Shown here: piece by piece, positions 63,566-64,000 of the stretch
Layout: every line of letters begins with the position of its first letter
Position numbering within the stretch: the stretch's first letter is position 1
The notes under the pieces: generated by a model
Told to the model about the DNA's origin: nothing
The model's database searches: none
What the model saw: only the letters and a program-made list of their open reading frames with translations
Position numbers and translations under genes: made by a program
NCBI GenBank assembly: GCA_029783825.1
Contig: JAREIK010018588.1
Coordinates: 189,501 to 253,500, forward strand
Source of the DNA: Sapria himalayana
Taxonomy: Eukaryota; Streptophyta; Magnoliopsida; Malpighiales; Rafflesiaceae
Length of the DNA: 64,000 nt
Direction of reading: 5' to 3'

Positions 63566-64000
63566 TCAGAGCATCAAAAAGTCTCTCATGTAGCCATCTG
63601 TTCTGATCGACAATTCCTATGATATTAGTCTTCTAATCACTCTTCATAATAAAGTGAAGATTTCTACCCAACATCTTATTGTATAGGTATTTTTGTACTG
63701 TGATACTCATGTCCCATTCTCAAATATTATCTCATTAAAGTTGATATCATGTCTTATGATTGCCTTTGTAAGTTATGCCATAGGTGGGTGTTTCATTGTG
63801 AAAACATATCTAGAAGAGGAGATATATTATCATAAGATAAGATGTATTATTAGTAGGCTTACTTATATATTTTATATTGATTATTTAAATATTTTTCTCT
63901 CAACTTGATAAAATTGTCATCATAGGAATTTTTATTTCATTGATGGCCTCCCATAGCTAGAAATAATCTGCATAGAGATATCCAACAGGCCATGCCAAGT
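63566..64000. other. Right edge of window, no gene identified
   Basis: AT-rich DNA with a 71-codon frame (63693-63908 +) lacking recognisable motifs. No match to the rest of the window was seen. May be flanking host or retrotransposon sequence. Confidence 0.3.

Noticed and set aside
63566..64000. Possible LTR retrotransposon polyprotein at the right edge
   Set aside because: No reverse transcriptase, integrase or protease motif and no primer-binding site could be read.

Overview
The window is intergenic, AT-rich DNA from a flowering-plant nuclear genome. This rests on decayed CACTA (En/Spm, CMC superfamily) DNA transposons with the plant-type two-gene content: a tnp2 transposase with DUF4218/DUF4216-like parts, and a second gene resembling the plant Ptta/En/Spm transposase family. 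Both carry plant-style introns. I cannot place the species lower than that. I see no host gene, tRNA, rRNA or CRISPR array.

The window is one very large imperfect inverted repeat. The left arm runs from 1 to 16322 and contains a degraded CACTA element (A) whose 3' end is at 16322. The right arm runs backwards from 63110 to 34745 and contains the mirror copy (B), whose intact CACTA terminus is at 34745. Arm divergence is about 10% where I aligned it by eye. B has lost about 6.5 kb covering both transposase genes (junction about 39120-39195). Between the two 3' ends lies an 18.4-kb microsatellite in two blocks: a degenerate TTA/TTC block (16323-23240) and a TATC block (23241-34744). Both have almost no G on the + strand.

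A third element, C (42412-61180, 18.8 kb), is nested in the right arm. It has a TAT target duplication, and the left arm keeps the matching empty site at 1430-1432. C therefore inserted after the arms were duplicated. C carries 5' subterminal repeats, an AT-rich filler, a tnp2 pseudogene (48445-52150), a second-gene pseudogene (52324-54149), a 3' region of tandem 1.2-kb units, and 3' subterminal repeats. Its last unit is broken by three 464-bp tandem repeats and an antisense transposase fragment that keeps its intron.

The 3' region of all three elements is built from a recurring unit. It has a conserved head, a GC-rich GCN/GGC trinucleotide array, palindromic ACGT/CTATAG-rich tracts and a conserved tail. 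Units number two in A, two in B and three in C, and A and B add a further module with a short cysteine-rich reading frame. No transposase is intact, so mobility here would need a source elsewhere. The most notable features are the mirror-image CACTA pair around the G-free microsatellite and the modular GC-island/palindrome units.
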